This document shows positions 1 to 11,753 of a stretch of 64,000 nt of DNA, piece by piece. The stretch comes from Lojkania enalia (Eukaryota; Ascomycota; Dothideomycetes; Pleosporales). The stretch's first letter is position 1, and every line of letters begins with the position of its first letter. Both the position numbers and the translations under genes were made by a program. The notes below the pieces were generated by a model. It saw only the letters and a program-made list of their open reading frames with translations. It did not search any database and had not been told where the DNA came from. The DNA lies in assembly GCA_010094045.1 (NCBI GenBank), contig ML986583.1, positions 157,951 through 221,950 of the forward strand, written 5' to 3'.

Positions 1-166
1 CTAATCACGTCTGCCTACTGCAAAACCCTTGAATCGACCAATCGACGCCTCGGGGCTGCACTCCTTGTCTACACCGCTTTTGCCCCGAAAAGCAATTTAA
101 ACGATCAATTCACCTCCCTCCTGATCCTGGATGTCCAACCTTCTCAATTGAGTTCCTGTTGAAGTA

Positions 167-2151
167 ATGGATCGCCTAGATGTGATGGACGTCGATACCC
201 GCATCGCTCTTCCCGGCTTCGGCCTCCCTGTCACGACACTCGCCGAGTGGGATCGCAAAAAATCATTAGTTCGCTTCCCCCACGGCATCGCGGACTATTT
301 CGGGAGCAATGGGATAACCCTCCGTGAGCGACGCATGCTCCAATTCATGGACCAGATAAGCGATAAGCCGGAGTGGGAACGCAAGGTCTTTAACGAAGAG
401 ATCGTGGGCAAGTGGAAGGAAGAGGCGGTGAGGTGGGACGACAGTTTGCCCGAGAAGGGCGATTTCTGGCTTAGCGAGAACATGTTCGAGTGCTGCATTA
501 AAGAGCTGAGGGAGAAAGCGCAGTTGAGTAAAGAGAAGGGGTTTGTTGCGGTGTTGGATGCAGAGGCAACGATTGTCAAGAGCGATTCTGCCGTACCACG
601 TGAACTGAGGGATCGTTTGAGGGAGGCTGTTAGGCCGCTGGAAGATGTTCCGGGTGCATTGAAGGATTGGCATCCACATTCTGGTGAACAAGTCCTGGAT
701 TTGGTGCACCCGTCTCTATTTCCTATTGTTTATGGACTTTCAAGGGCAATGCCTATGAGCACTGTGCCGCTGAATGAATGCATTAGCTTCATTGGCAGAG
801 GGGAGACTATCCAGAAGTTTACTGCCGAGCCTTTTACTAGGAAGTGGGGGTGGGGCAACGAAAATGAGATCCAATATGCATGGGGTGGATTTCAATGGCT
901 TCCCTCAAACATCAGCCTCTTAGATGGTAAGGCGACGATTGACAGCTATATTAATAATCTCCATCCCCGTCATGCAGAACTCTACAATGTTCTGGAACAC
1001 TTTGTCGATGCTTCTATTCCGCTCTGGAACGAATGTCTCTCCTGGTTCCACAGCCGGATTAGGATTCCAATTGGGGGTTGCAGTAATGAAGACTACACGA
1101 TGCCCGAAGGTGTTAAGTTCGACCGTGGGCGGCACCGACAACAGGATGGGCAGTCGCAGGAGGGTGATAAATCTGACGAAGACTACGAGATGACCGACGA
1201 GGAGTGGGCATGGGAAAATGACTGCATCGACGAATACTGGGATTTTTGGCGGACGCATAGGATTCTTGATCAACCCGAGCCCAGATTCAATCCGAGGGAT
1301 AAATTGTTAGATAGATCTGGCGCAAATCCAATCAATCTGAAGGAAGACTTTTCGGAGCGAGGGATTCAGGTCATCTTCAAGCTGGCAAACATCCATCTCA
1401 CGCCCGAGGAACCGGAATATGACGGCGGCTCATGGCACGTGGAAGGAAGCCTGAACGAACACATATGCGCTACAGCAATTTACTACTACGATAGTGAAAA
1501 CGTGACGGACAGCCATCTTGCATTCCGGCAGAGCTACGACACTGAAGCTATGACCATGATGCCCGCACAGGTAAATTGTAGATTCTTCTCTTACGCTCAA
1601 TCTACAGGTCTATCATAGCATGCACTAACACGAAATAGTCAGAGTATGAGTCTCTAGAAACCATCTTCGGTGTCGAACAAGAAGGCAGTAGCATCCTCGA
1701 GCTCGGCTCCGTCCTCACCCGCCAAGACCGCCTTCTCGCCTTCCCAAACGTCCTCCAACACCAAGTTCAGCCCTTCAAACTCGCTGATCCCACGCGTTCA
1801 GGACACCGGAAGATACTCGCCATGTTCCTCATCGACCCGCATATCCCGATCCTCTCTACGGCCAATGTGCCACCGCAGCGTAAAGACTGGTGGGCTCAAG
1901 AAGTTCGACAAGTTCCCAAGTTCGCCGAGCTGCCGCAGGAGCTTTTCGAGATGATAGTTGACGCTGTTGAGGACTTTCCCATTTCGTGGGACGAAGCAGA
2001 GAGAATTCGACTGGAATTGATGGATGAGAGGGGCTTGTCCAATCAGGATTTGGAGGAGAAAATGGAGCAGGTGAGTATTCGACTTATCAACGTGACTTTT
2101 GGAATAGTTGCTGATAATGCGTAGGATACATTTTATTTCTGTGAGCACTGA
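167..2151 (+). CDS. DUF4246 family protein, probable 2-oxoglutarate/Fe(II) oxygenase-like
   Basis: Three exons (167-1570, 1639-2070, 2125-2151) give about 620 residues. Both introns are phase 0 and GT-AG. The last exon encodes only eight residues ending FCEH, an ending I associate with this family, which supports the short final exon. The N-terminus has the family-typical LPGFGLP segment at about residues 15-21. A WHVEG motif (His424, Glu426) and a later SGHRK segment (His524, Arg525) have the spacing of an HxE...H...R metal and 2-oxoglutarate site, so an oxygenase fold is a reasonable inference; no substrate is known. An acidic stretch (about 330-350) precedes the putative catalytic part. 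The gene converges on the sugar transporter downstream, with 378 bp between stop codons. Confidence 0.88.
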
Positions 2152-2529
2152 GTATGGGGTGTTGAGGATTCGCGATCGTTCTTTTGACGCGATATCCCTG
2201 ATCTTATAGACGATGAGGTATGAGAGTCCGAGACGTGCTCTCCTCGTCAATATCTGTAGCATGCGTGAGGTAGAGTACACAAGCAGTAGCATATAGATCG
2301 CTTTAATTCTAGGAGCTTCAATATCAGAGTTCTTCACTGCTGCTGCAATCTTCTGATCTTATTCCAGCATGGAGTCTAGGACATGATATCTGTCAGTATC
2401 TCTAGAGTAGGAATTAAGGTAGCATATTGCTATACATCATTGAATTTAAGGCTTATTGTCTCAGATTACCTGCAACCCCACATTCACCTATACCCATCAT
2501 ACCCTATCCATCCCAATCAAGCCACAATA
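2152..2529. other. Intergenic region between convergent genes
   Basis: This stretch separates the stop codons of the DUF4246 gene and the sugar transporter. It should hold both 3' UTRs. I see no further coding sequence or repeat. Confidence 0.6.
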
Positions 2530-5005
2530 TCAACGCACCACCTCCCCCTTCTCTGCATCAAACGCTCTTTCCTTATGTACATCGACCGGAGCATCATGAA
2601 ATTGGTAGAGGGGTTCCATGGGCACAACATCCTTGCGTAAGATGTGCTTCTGGAAGTACCAGGGAAGCTTCTCTTGATAGTAGCGCGCGTGCTCGCGGTT
2701 GCCGACGCTGAATACGGAATCGAGTTCCTCGAGGGTGAGGTTCTGCGAACATTAGAAACGCACTCATGCATGTTCATAATACGAAAGTATCGATATGAAG
2801 AATAGGGTGAGCAAGCGTACCTTTGTCTCCGGCAACAAGAAATAACAGTACACCCACCCGAAGAAATTCCAAGCCGCATACCACCCAAACGCCCCCTGGG
2901 GCGTGAACGCCTTCAGCAGTGGCGGCCACGTTAGCGCAAGAATGAAATTGAAACCCCAGCATGTCGCCGTCGCAAAACTCATACCAACGTCTCGGATCCA
3001 GAGCGGGAACGCCTCGGCGCTATATGTGAATGGCACGGGGCCCTCACCCGGCGAGTACACGGCCATGAATAGGAAGATGGCCAGTGCAACGCAGACAGTG
3101 CGTGCGCCCGATGGGTCATCCGGCGACTCAGGGATGTAGAAGGAGAAACCGCAGAAGAGGAGGCAGAGGCCCATAAGTGGGAATGTCGTTAGAAGCAGGT
3201 TGCGACGGCCGAACGTGTCAATGGTATAGATGGCCGGGATGGCAAAGAGGAAGTTTGTGAGACCAGTGCCAAAGGAGACCCAGAGAGCGTTGGGCCGGGA
3301 GAAGCCAGCTTGTTCGAAGATTGCAGAGCCTGGGTGAGTTAGCGTGCGTTTTTTTTTTTTCTTCTTAGAATCGAGGACCATATCCCGGTAGGCAAAAGTC
3401 TACCAGCTCACTCGAACGACAAAATTTTCTTTTTTTTTTAAAAAAAAAAAAAAAAGAAGGGGAGAGGGGCGGTGTGGGTAAAAAAAAGTCAACAATCGGG
3501 TGAAAGTGGAAAAGAGAAGCCAACACTCACTATAATATGCTATGACATTTACCCCGCAAAATTGCTGCATGAACATTACGAAAAATGAGCTCTGGGCGGC
3601 ACGTCTGTTGCGTTTTACAAAGAAGAATTCCTTAACCAGGTTCTTGCCCTCCCGCTCCCGTTGCTCGATTTCGAGCAACTTGTAGGCGTAGTACATGTCT
3701 CTAGCAGCTTGGATATCATGCTTGCGAAGACGCCTAAGTGCGCTAAAGGCCTCGTCGTATTTGCCTTTCTCCATGTACCTATTCTGGTCAGCATTGATTG
3801 ATCTTCAAATACCTCTTCACGTGCGCAATCCGACTTCTAAAACTTGAATATTATGCAACATGTTATGGGAATGTTATCGGAGATCAACGTACCAGCGGGG
3901 CGATTCAGGACAAACGTAAACCTGGAGCATGACAAACATTGGAGGGATTGCTGTAGATGCCAGCATCCATCGCCACTGCGAGTACTCCCCCAAGAAATCA
4001 AGATCTTGAAACACTACGGAGACAACAAAACCAAGCATAATCCCAAAAGCAGTCCACATCTGCCACATCATTGTTAACGCCCCCCGGATGGTCTTGGGAG
4101 CGGATTCGGCGGCGTAGACGGGCTAAAATACCGCATTTGTTAGTATGTACAACAACATTGGATGGGATGGGAGTGTCCTACAGTTGTAGATGATTTAGCG
4201 CCAACCGCGAAGCCCAACGCAAAGCGAGCGAAAAGGAGATTAACCCAGTTGTTGGCCACAGCCATCCAGATACCAGTTACGAACGAAATGAAGCAAGAAA
4301 TGAAAATCGTGCCTCGACGGCCGAAGAGCTTGTTCAGCGGCGCGTTGGTCCAGCATCCAATGACGGCGGAGCAGAGATATGGTGCACCATTTAGTAGTCC
4401 TCGTTGCCATTGATTCACGATACCAAATTCATCGAAGTAGAATAGCTAATGTCCATTAGCGCTAGTCCGTAACCCAGGTAATTCATATATGACGATCAAA
4501 ACGGGAAGAAATGTACAGTACATACCTGAGCTCCATTGACAGCCGTTTGGTCCATGCCCTGTACTATTGCAGAACCAGCACATAACACCACAAGGAAATA
4601 CAGCATAAAAGGCTGCGACCAGCGATGCTGGATTTCATATCTCAACACATTCTTGTCATCTTGGCTCAATTGTCTCACGTATTCAAAACCATCATCTCGT
4701 TGTGCGACGCGAGCAATGAGGGCCCCTTTCCGGAACGTGTCTTGATGCTCACTCAAGCCCTTTTCGACGCACCATGTATCGACGTCGGCGAGGACAGCCT
4801 CTTCGGTCATACCCGCTAGCGGGTTTCGAAGAAGCGCAGCCACAGAAGCTTGACGCGTGGCTGAACTTTGGCGACGAGCGGAAGCATACTCGGTATAATG
4901 CGTTTCATTGTGAGAAGACGTTTTGCTGGAGTTGGTTGGAGAGGTGTCCTTGTTTTCATGAGACGTGTCGGTAGGGCCAATGTCTGGCTTCTCTATTGGC
5001 GCCAT
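2530..5005 (-). CDS. MFS sugar/polyol transporter
   Basis: Six exons on the minus strand (5005-4526, 4445-4182, 4122-3893, 3778-3531, 3329-2821, 2742-2530) join in frame to about 647 residues. A long hydrophilic N-terminus (about 130 residues) precedes the twelve-helix core. Sugar-porter hallmarks are visible in order: FGRRG after the second helix, YAAESAPKTIRG, PESPRWY at the end of the sixth helix, QQFCGVN in the seventh, DTFGRR, and FTYSAEAFP followed by LLPETK at the core's end. It should sit in the plasma membrane and import a sugar or polyol with protons (known of the family); the substrate cannot be read from sequence. The start at 5005 (MAPIEKPD) is preferred over an in-frame Met 25 codons upstream. 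The 201-bp fourth intron carries long A/T homopolymers. Confidence 0.9.
3430..3455. repeat. T10-A16 homopolymer palindrome inside an intron
   Basis: Ten T are followed directly by sixteen A within the fourth intron of the sugar transporter, with another A run at 3480-3487 and a T12 run at 3349-3360. The tracts could fold as a hairpin in the pre-mRNA and are likely length-variable. Confidence 0.8.
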
Positions 5006-6442
5006 ACTACAAGCACTAATTATTCTTTGAGGGGAGATGATATACCTCCAAGGACAAAAATATATGGAAAGGCCACACAAAAATCACAATAGGGAAGGAA
5101 AACAAACCATGGTGCGAATCGTTCTTAAATACTTAACATGTTAGACCCTTTCGACCCAATTTTCTTCGAATGAGGAACACAAATCTGGGCACCGTTCGTC
5201 TTTCCAGTTTTCAACTCACCGGACCCTTTCTTCACACCATCATGAGCATTGGCAGATGTAACCGTACATGCTGAACGATATGCGAGGGGGGTCCAAGCCC
5301 GAAACTCAAGCAACCGTTCTAATGCAAAGATTAGCCCAGATTGAGCCTCGCACATTAATAGTTCTGCGCATACATCATTGTGGAGAATTGGTGTATCTGG
5401 GCGGAACAGTAGTAAGCCCTTGGCGGAGAATTGGCGGAGCGGAAGCCAAGCATCCGGGTAGCGGCCAAGGTTGCGTAAGCTGTGCAGGCACCCTAAGACC
5501 TAAGGTCAGATTGCGATACGGACCAATCAACTACTTTGAAAAAACTTCGGGACTGAGCACCGGGTTGTAAATGTTCGGACTGATTAATTTAGGTGATGAT
5601 TACGCCGATCACTTAGGTAGTGGATGTTTGTAGAACCATTCTCCAGTTTTAGTCTTGGCGGCCGGAATACCAAATCGGGCCAGCTTCCTTGAATTGATGG
5701 AGAGAATGTTTGTTAGGGATCAAATTTCGTGACTTGATAGGTTGAAAACTAGTCAATTGACCTGTCGAAAATTGACGTGCAAGGCCCTATACCGAGCCAC
5801 ATACTACCGAGAACATCAAGGAGCTAGTTGGTCATGTGACCATTGTGTGGTCTCGATGGAAGTCCTAACTGTGCTTGCTTTCATTTATAACTTAGGAGTC
5901 CTATCGCTCTCTTTCGTGGCTGTCATGACCGTTTCGTGAGAATAAAATACGAAACCTGCAATCGAGTCTATCTATATATAACAGAATAGAGAGTCGTGGA
6001 AGGGGGCATAATACAAGAGCGAAAATGGCGCCACAAAGATGGAAAATACGCAGGGAAGTAACAAAATAGAAGGAGTTATACAATGGTATATGAAAGAGCG
6101 ATATTGAATCCTAGCCGTTCCCGACTCTCTCTGCCCTTTCGCAAAACACCGCCAAGTACATGGTATCTCTTTTCTAATCCTAATCCTGACCCTGATCCTA
6201 TGAACGCCCTTAACGTCGTGCGAAAATACTAAGAGTTGAATAAATGGTCAAAATTCAGGTCATACATCTCGTGAAGGGGTCAAGAATCAAAATTCCACGT
6301 CGACTATGAAAGAAAAACCAGCGTACGCCAGCAACACCAAAATATACTCCATTACTCGTAGCTATTTCGGGCCGAGATGGAAAAATAGACGCATGTCGGA
6401 GCCATCAATCGTCGTGGGTTTTTTTTCTTGGTTGTCCATGGA
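5006..6442. other. Intergenic region, no gene seen
   Basis: This 1.4-kb stretch is the 5' flank of the sugar transporter and the 3' flank of the zinc-finger gene. Short open frames here (for example 5268-5570) have no recognisable motif and no supporting splice pattern. I see no repeat or RNA gene. Confidence 0.5.
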
Positions 6443-7137
6443 TCAAATGCTGTTTGCCGGAGATCGTAGCTGTGCCTGACGTTCCTCCCACCATTTCTTA
6501 TGGACACTCCTCATGTGTTCATCGCGCTTATCTTTCCTCTTAAAGCCCGTGTTGCGACCTCCTTGAGCTCGTTGACAGCCCTCGTAGTAGCAATAGTGTA
6601 GTTTGCGATTGGGAGCGTGTGTGTGGTCGAAATGTCGCCGAAGGTCTGCCTGTCGGGCGAATGTAATGTCGCTACAGCTGTCCCTAGCACATTTGAACTT
6701 CTTATTATAAAGAACGTGGCCAATGACTGCTTCTCGTTTTGGTCCTCGCGATCGGGATGGTGGTAGTGGAGAAGACGGAGCCTGAGGGGGGCGGGGAGTG
6801 GCCGGCGAGGCGAAGGTGTTATTGGGAGGAGCAGGAGGTTGAGCAGGGGACATGCCGAGACTGAACGGCTTCTCAGAATAATTATAATGTTGCGTTTATT
6901 TGGATAAACTTACAGAGGATATTGTGCTTTGGTGGCCGTGTGGCCAATTGAATCGCTCATGGAGGTCGGGGTTGGGGAAAATAAGGGACCAAATCTATTC
7001 AAACCATCAAGTCAGACGGGATTCTGGTGATCGCGTACCAAATCTGAGATATTCAAATTGAATTGGAATTTCGTCTTGCAAAGATCCTTTGGCAGTGACT
7101 CATTTTCATAACTGATTGCGGGGTAGTGGATGGTCAT
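6443..7137 (-). CDS. C2H2 zinc-finger protein, probable transcription factor
   Basis: Exons 7137-7039, 6994-6914 and 6871-6443 join to about 202 residues. The two introns are very short (44 and 42 nt) but have GTACGC and GTAAGT donors, and the first has a CTGAC branch site. All three exons are open in one frame across the joins. The C-terminal half has two C2H2-type fingers: Cys121/Cys126 with His140 and His143 or His145, then Cys154/Cys159 with His179/His184. The linker RRHFDHTH and the RKDKRDEH stretch are typical of fungal C2H2 proteins. A Pro-rich linker precedes the fingers. It probably binds DNA in the nucleus. The start is uncertain: the frame is open 14 codons above the chosen Met, and the gene might include exons further upstream. 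Confidence 0.68.
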
Positions 7138-8299
7138 ATTGCGAGCAGATTCCACGATACAGTTATTGTCCGGATCGGTTTAAGTTTTCAGATATCCAAG
7201 GACATCGCAGTGTAATGGACCATGCTGGCTTCTTTGCTAGATAGATCTTTGCAAAAGGTTGGATACCGATTTATACTAGTTTCTGGCTCACATCGTCCTG
7301 ACCGTTTGCAGAATACGCACTATTGGGTTAGAGTTGGACGGGTCAACATGGCTGTTCTCTCATTATGCTCTTTGTCATGAGCCATGAGCCATGAGCCATA
7401 AGCACCGGAAATGGTTTGACAATGGGATAACCCATTGTGATATAAGCTAAACTGAGAAACGCCAACAATGCGGACGTGAAAGGCACAAGTGACATTCATG
7501 AACGGAGAATGCTGAGTTGTTCCCACGGTCACCAGAAGTGGTAATGACTCTAGTTTGATTCCAATCATGGGTTGATCGTCCGTGGGTCGAATGATTGAAT
7601 GTATTCGATGATTGCCAATGGCGGTGTGCTCACTATGGAATCTATATACCTTCACAGGGTGCTTCGAAATTGACTAAGAGGATAAAAAAATTGAAAACCT
7701 CACCTTTTAGGTTGCCACCAGGCTTTCCTATCCGGAAGGATTCATCCAATGTAACTTACCGATTCCATAGCCGGGCAAAGCTCCATTCGATCGAGCTGTC
7801 CTGGGGTGGAGTGCTTGGATTATCTGGAGAACTGAAATGGTGCCGACCTGTGGCCTAAAGGGGTAACTCGACGGTTGTTGCAAATGGTCATTTTTTTGTC
7901 CAGAACTAAAAGTACTAGCTCTACTGACTATAAGCCGTTCAAAACTTCCGGCGGCCGGCTTCTTCGAGGTGTTGAAACTTCCAGTATAACTGGGGCTAAT
8001 AACGAAGGAACCAAGAGACGCATGCCTAAGAAACGGTGTCCTTAACTCACAGGCTTTGGCTCACTGGAGGCCTGAAATTGGAATTTCCGGCTGCATATGG
8101 CTTCCTGCGGGGATGCCAGGATCACTTTTGGATGTATCTTGGAACTGACCGGAAAGTATGTAGTCAAGGCATCTGACTAGAATAGAAGGACCGCACGGCA
8201 AGGATTTGCTCCGGTGGAGACAACGAAACTGAGGGGACAAAATTCTAATTGAGGGATCACGGGACATCCCGCAGGTCTGGTAAAGCCCGCCCCAGTGGT
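7138..8299. other. Region between zinc-finger gene and Pro/Ser-rich gene
   Basis: About 1.2 kb with no gene I can support. It may be the promoter of the zinc-finger gene, or a very long intron if the two minus-strand genes are one. A 7-bp unit (catgagc) is repeated about four times at 7376-7403. Confidence 0.4.
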
Positions 8300-8943
8300 T
8301 TATAGCCTTTCCCAAGTATCCAAGGAGTCCAAGTCTGGAGTGGGGTCGGGTCCATAGCCAAAACCTTTGGGGTGGGAATAGACCAAGCGGTTGTTCAAAC
8401 CAAGGTGGCTGAAAGTGAATCCTTTAGATATCCAATTATGGAACTGCGAAACTTCATGGGCAATCTGAGGAGTTGGAGGACAATGACTTACATGTCTGAT
8501 GTGCTTGCTTCACCATTCGTTGTTGGCGAATAGGGAAAAGCCACGGGCGTAGGATGGACGCTGTGGACAGCCTGATGGAGGCGATTGGACGGTGGCGAGC
8601 TATGCGAAGGCGAAACGTCGAGGGGTGGCTGCGAGTAGAGATTGACTGGGTAAATTTGAGACGCATACGTCTGGGTTGGTGTCGGCGGCAGCTGCGATTG
8701 TACCTGAGGCTTTGTTGGTGGAGGCTGGGCGTACGAGTGAGTCGAGGTTGAAGACGATCTCGATGTCAGTGGTGAGAATGCTTGATCGAGCGTTAGGGAC
8801 CCGTCAGGTACGAACTGTTGGCCGAGATCCGGATACAACAGTTCGGCCGATGCCGGACGGATGTTTGACAACGGTGTCATGGCGTTTGTGTTGCTTCGGA
8901 AGCCTTGTTCAGGCTGACCACTGGTGAATTGACGATAACTCAT
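8300..8943 (-). CDS. Hypothetical Pro/Ser/Thr-rich protein, possibly the N-terminal part of a regulator
   Basis: Two exons (8943-8492 and 8408-8300) separated by an 83-bp GTAAGT...CAG intron give about 186 residues. The first exon (starting MSYRQFTSG) is rich in Pro, Ser, Gln and Thr and looks disordered. The second adds an ordered-looking Gly/Pro/Asp-rich end, with YSHPKGFGYGPDPTPDL, and stops at 8300-8302. An in-frame Met 35 codons upstream (9048) is possible. No domain is recognised. The low-complexity character resembles activation regions, and the C2H2 gene lies 1.2 kb downstream on the same strand, so both could belong to one transcription-factor gene with a large intron. I list them apart because this frame closes with a stop and I could not find a connecting splice. 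Confidence 0.45.
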
Positions 8944-9491
8944 GTGCACGGAATTGACGACGGTGGATACCAAAGAGGTAAGGAGAGACGCGTGAATGGG
9001 ATTGGGGGGGAAGACGTCAAGTAGGAGAGGGGAGAGCGTGTGGAGCATTGACAGATTGACAGAATGAAGCGATACAGCGGCGGACCTGGCACAAGTTAAA
9101 TAAACGACTGGCCAGCAAAGGGCGCGACGCCCCCTCTAGGATTCTAGAGGACGTCGTGGTGAGTTCACAGCCTCAATGAGGTATTTATTGCCGAAGAAAG
9201 GCGAAAAGGCTGCGGCCAACACGCACGCTCACCCGCGCACTGCGTGGTGGTAGCATGTGAAGGAGACATTCTGAAGGTGCTGCAGGTGCAACTGCAATGT
9301 CACGCGGTGTCACTCTTAGGGAGCTGGTGCGTTTCGTATGCTCTCAACTTGTCATTGGTCCAGCCGCCCGCCTCACCTTTCGAGTCCTGCGGACGCAGCT
9401 CAAAACAGTGCTGCTTAGCACATCGCGAACTCACCTATGAGCTATCCAGCTGGCTGCGCTGGCGGCTTGAGGTGGTCAGCCCATCTCACTC
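8944..9491. other. Intergenic region
   Basis: This stretch lies upstream of the Pro/Ser-rich gene and downstream of AIP1. It should hold the AIP1 3' UTR and a promoter. I see nothing else in it. Confidence 0.5.
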
Positions 9492-11528
9492 TCAACCTTC
9501 CACCTTCCAAACCTTGACCGTTGCGTCTCCTCCCGCCGAAATGACTTTGCCGGGCTTCTCCCACGCAACGCCTGTTACGCCATCCTTGTGCGCATTAAGA
9601 ACTTTGATTCGCTTTCCGGGTTCCTTCGTGCTCCACACAAAAACGTTTGTGTCGAGACTGCTACTGGCTGCAAATTCCCCGCTTTCATCCCACGCGATGG
9701 CTGTGACGCGCGCCGTATGCGCGGACCACCGATCTGTGATGATCTTCCAATCACCGGTTGTCTCAAAAGCAAAAATCTTCCCGTTGCTGGCACCAACGGC
9801 AAGTTTATCGCCAGTGGCAGAGAACGAAAGGGCTGAAATAGGAGACGTTGCGCGTCGCAACTCAGTCCCAGTCTCCTTTAGCTCACTACCGGAAAGGGTG
9901 TATATGTGGACCAGTTTGTCATCACCACCCACGGCTACAGTTGAGCCTGATGCGGCTATGCTGGTGGGTACATACTTGACAGGGAACGAGCCTGCCTTGC
10001 TGCCTTCAAAGTAGACCGATATTGAGTCCGTAGACGGTACGAGCACAACACCCGACGTTGTAGCAATGCCCTTCGGCTGGAAGTTGAGCATAGCAACTTG
10101 TCCTGTGAAGATCTTGTTCGGGACCGACATAGACCGCAGAGTGTCGTCCCAGCCGACACTAAAGACCTCTGCTTCGCTCTTTGATTTGGACGTCGTAAAG
10201 CCTGCCACATAATTTGAATGCGACTCGCCATCGACTTTGTCCGCTAGCCCAGTACCGATATCCCACGCAAGGACGCGGCCTTCGTAGCTGCCCGTGAAAA
10301 GGGTGGAGCCTGATATACCAGCCGCTGTGATGTTTTTTTGGTGTCCTCGCACTACCTTGGTGGGGTTAAGGCTACCTTCGACAAGATAGTTCAGATTTCC
10401 CTCTAGGTCGACGCTGATGACGAGTCCGTCGCTGCGACTGGCGGGCCAGACTACGCCCACTTGCTGGTCTGGAATGCTGGGAGCGCCTTCTTCTCCCATT
10501 CTCCAGGTCTGGATGGCCTTGCCAGCTTCCGGATCCCATATCCGAACGGTCTGGTCCGCACTCGCCGTGACGAACTTCTTTGAGTCCTGAGCCCACGATA
10601 TGCCAAATATACTACCCGTATGCACGCCCTCCCCAATCTGACCCTTCGCCTCTCCGGTTCTGCCATCGTAGAGCCAGATCCTTTTATCTGCGCCAACGCT
10701 AGCGAAAACTGAGCCGTCCGGGGCAAATGCAGTTCCAAATACGAAACGGTTATGCTGCCCTCGCAAGCTGGTATTGAACTTGAAGGGAGCACCGTGGTAG
10801 AAGACTAGGCTGGTGTCATCCGAGCCAGTCACCGCGCGGAGAGGACGTTGTTGCCGTATCGAGACAGTGTTGATCTGCGATGAGTGCCCTGAGATCTCTC
10901 CAACGCTGTTGCCGCTATCCGCGGTGATGCAGTGGCCGAAGCGCTCCTTCCCATCGCCAACGGCAATGATGCGCTGCGAATCGCCATCCCACGCGAGATC
11001 ATTGATCCGCCCGGCAATGATGTGATATTCGCCTGTAGGCGGCGTCGCGCCGTTAGCCTCACTTCTGGGATAGGGCTGGTGAGGAAAGCGGTCCGACGGT
11101 GTAAGTATAAGCCCAGCTCCCTTAGAACGCACCTTTTGTGGCGCCCTCGCCAACACAATCCCAGACTTTGACTGTGCCAGACACGTCTCCGCTAGCAACG
11201 TAAAATCCCGAGGGTGCGAAGCGAGCAACCGTGGTTTGCGTCGTGTGTTGTGTGTATTGTTTACTAACAGCGGGGTTGTCGATAGAGCGGACAAATACAG
11301 ATTTGCCGGACTATACAATGGCGCCGGAATTAGCATTGGAAGGAAGAACCCATATAACCGTAGATACATACAGTATAAGCAATTCTCTCGCCCTTTGGAT
11401 CGGAAGAGAGCGGTGTAGGCTGGCCACGGGTGGTCGTGGGAGAGGCAGCCCAGATGGCATCTATGGGGAAGTGTAAGCCGTGGACAGCGCTGAACAAAGA
11501 CAGAATCAATACCAGAAACGAGTGACAT
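9492..11528 (-). CDS. AIP1: Actin-interacting protein 1 (WD40 repeat, Aip1/WDR1)
   Basis: Four exons (11528-11513, 11460-11372, 11310-11133, 11032-9492) join to about 607 residues, the usual length for Aip1. The tiny first exon encodes MSLVS and splices in phase 1 to the conserved DAIWAASPTTTRGQ segment. The body is a run of WD repeats forming two seven-bladed propellers in known members. Many end in WD-type dipeptides, for example TVKVWD near residue 87, TVRIWDPE, and TVKVWKVEG at the C-terminus. Aip1 works with cofilin to disassemble actin filaments at cortical patches (established for the family). It is divergent to the CHL1-type helicase with 225 bp between start codons. Reading straight through the first three introns would give a false 678-residue protein with a wrong N-terminus. 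Confidence 0.93.
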   Translation of the reverse strand: MSLVSGIDSVFVQRCPRLTLPHRCHLGCLSHDHPWPAYTALFRSKGRENCLYCMYLRLYGFFLPMLIPAPLYSPANLYLSALSTTPLLVNNTHNTRRKPRLLASHPRDFTLLAETCLAQSKSGIVLARAPQKVRSKGAGLILTPSDRFPHQPYPRSEANGATPPTGEYHIIAGRINDLAWDGDSQRIIAVGDGKERFGHCITADSGNSVGEISGHSSQINTVSIRQQRPLRAVTGSDDTSLVFYHGAPFKFNTSLRGQHNRFVFGTAFAPDGSVFASVGADKRIWLYDGRTGEAKGQIGEGVHTGSIFGISWAQDSKKFVTASADQTVRIWDPEAGKAIQTWRMGEEGAPSIPDQQVGVVWPASRSDGLVISVDLEGNLNYLVEGSLNPTKVVRGHQKNITAAGISGSTLFTGSYEGRVLAWDIGTGLADKVDGESHSNYVAGFTTSKSKSEAEVFSVGWDDTLRSMSVPNKIFTGQVAMLNFQPKGIATTSGVVLVPSTDSISVYFEGSKAGSFPVKYVPTSIAASGSTVAVGGDDKLVHIYTLSGSELKETGTELRRATSPISALSFSATGDKLAVGASNGKIFAFETTGDWKIITDRWSAHTARVTAIAWDESGEFAASSSLDTNVFVWSTKEPGKRIKVLNAHKDGVTGVAWEKPGKVISAGGDATVKVWKVEG

Positions 11529-11753
11529 CCTGGTGAGGAATTCAGGACGCTCAATTCAAGGAATGGGCGTGCAAACGGAGTGGGCTGGACAGCAGATATA
11601 TTGATGTGGCCTGCGGACTGCGTCACCATTCGTTTCGGGGCCAGCTCAGCTCTAGCCAAGGGGCTCCTACCTTCCAAGGGGGTCTTTCTTGGCGCACATG
11701 ACCGCCCGTTTTCCTCGCGTTCGCGTCTCCGTAACGCGTTTTTTAATCCAGTA

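Noticed and set aside
7376..7403. Four copies of a 7-bp unit (catgagc)
   Set aside because: Too short and simple to be more than a microsatellite; no regulatory meaning can be supported.
9244..10014. Long plus-strand open frame (256 codons)
   Set aside because: Most of it lies antisense to the last exon of AIP1, whose WD repeats are clearly real; no motif in the plus frame.
11580..11753. In-frame N-terminal extension of the CHL1 helicase (58 codons)
   Set aside because: It runs almost to the divergent AIP1 start and has no similarity to helicase N-termini that I recognise; the Met at 11754 or 11766 fits better.
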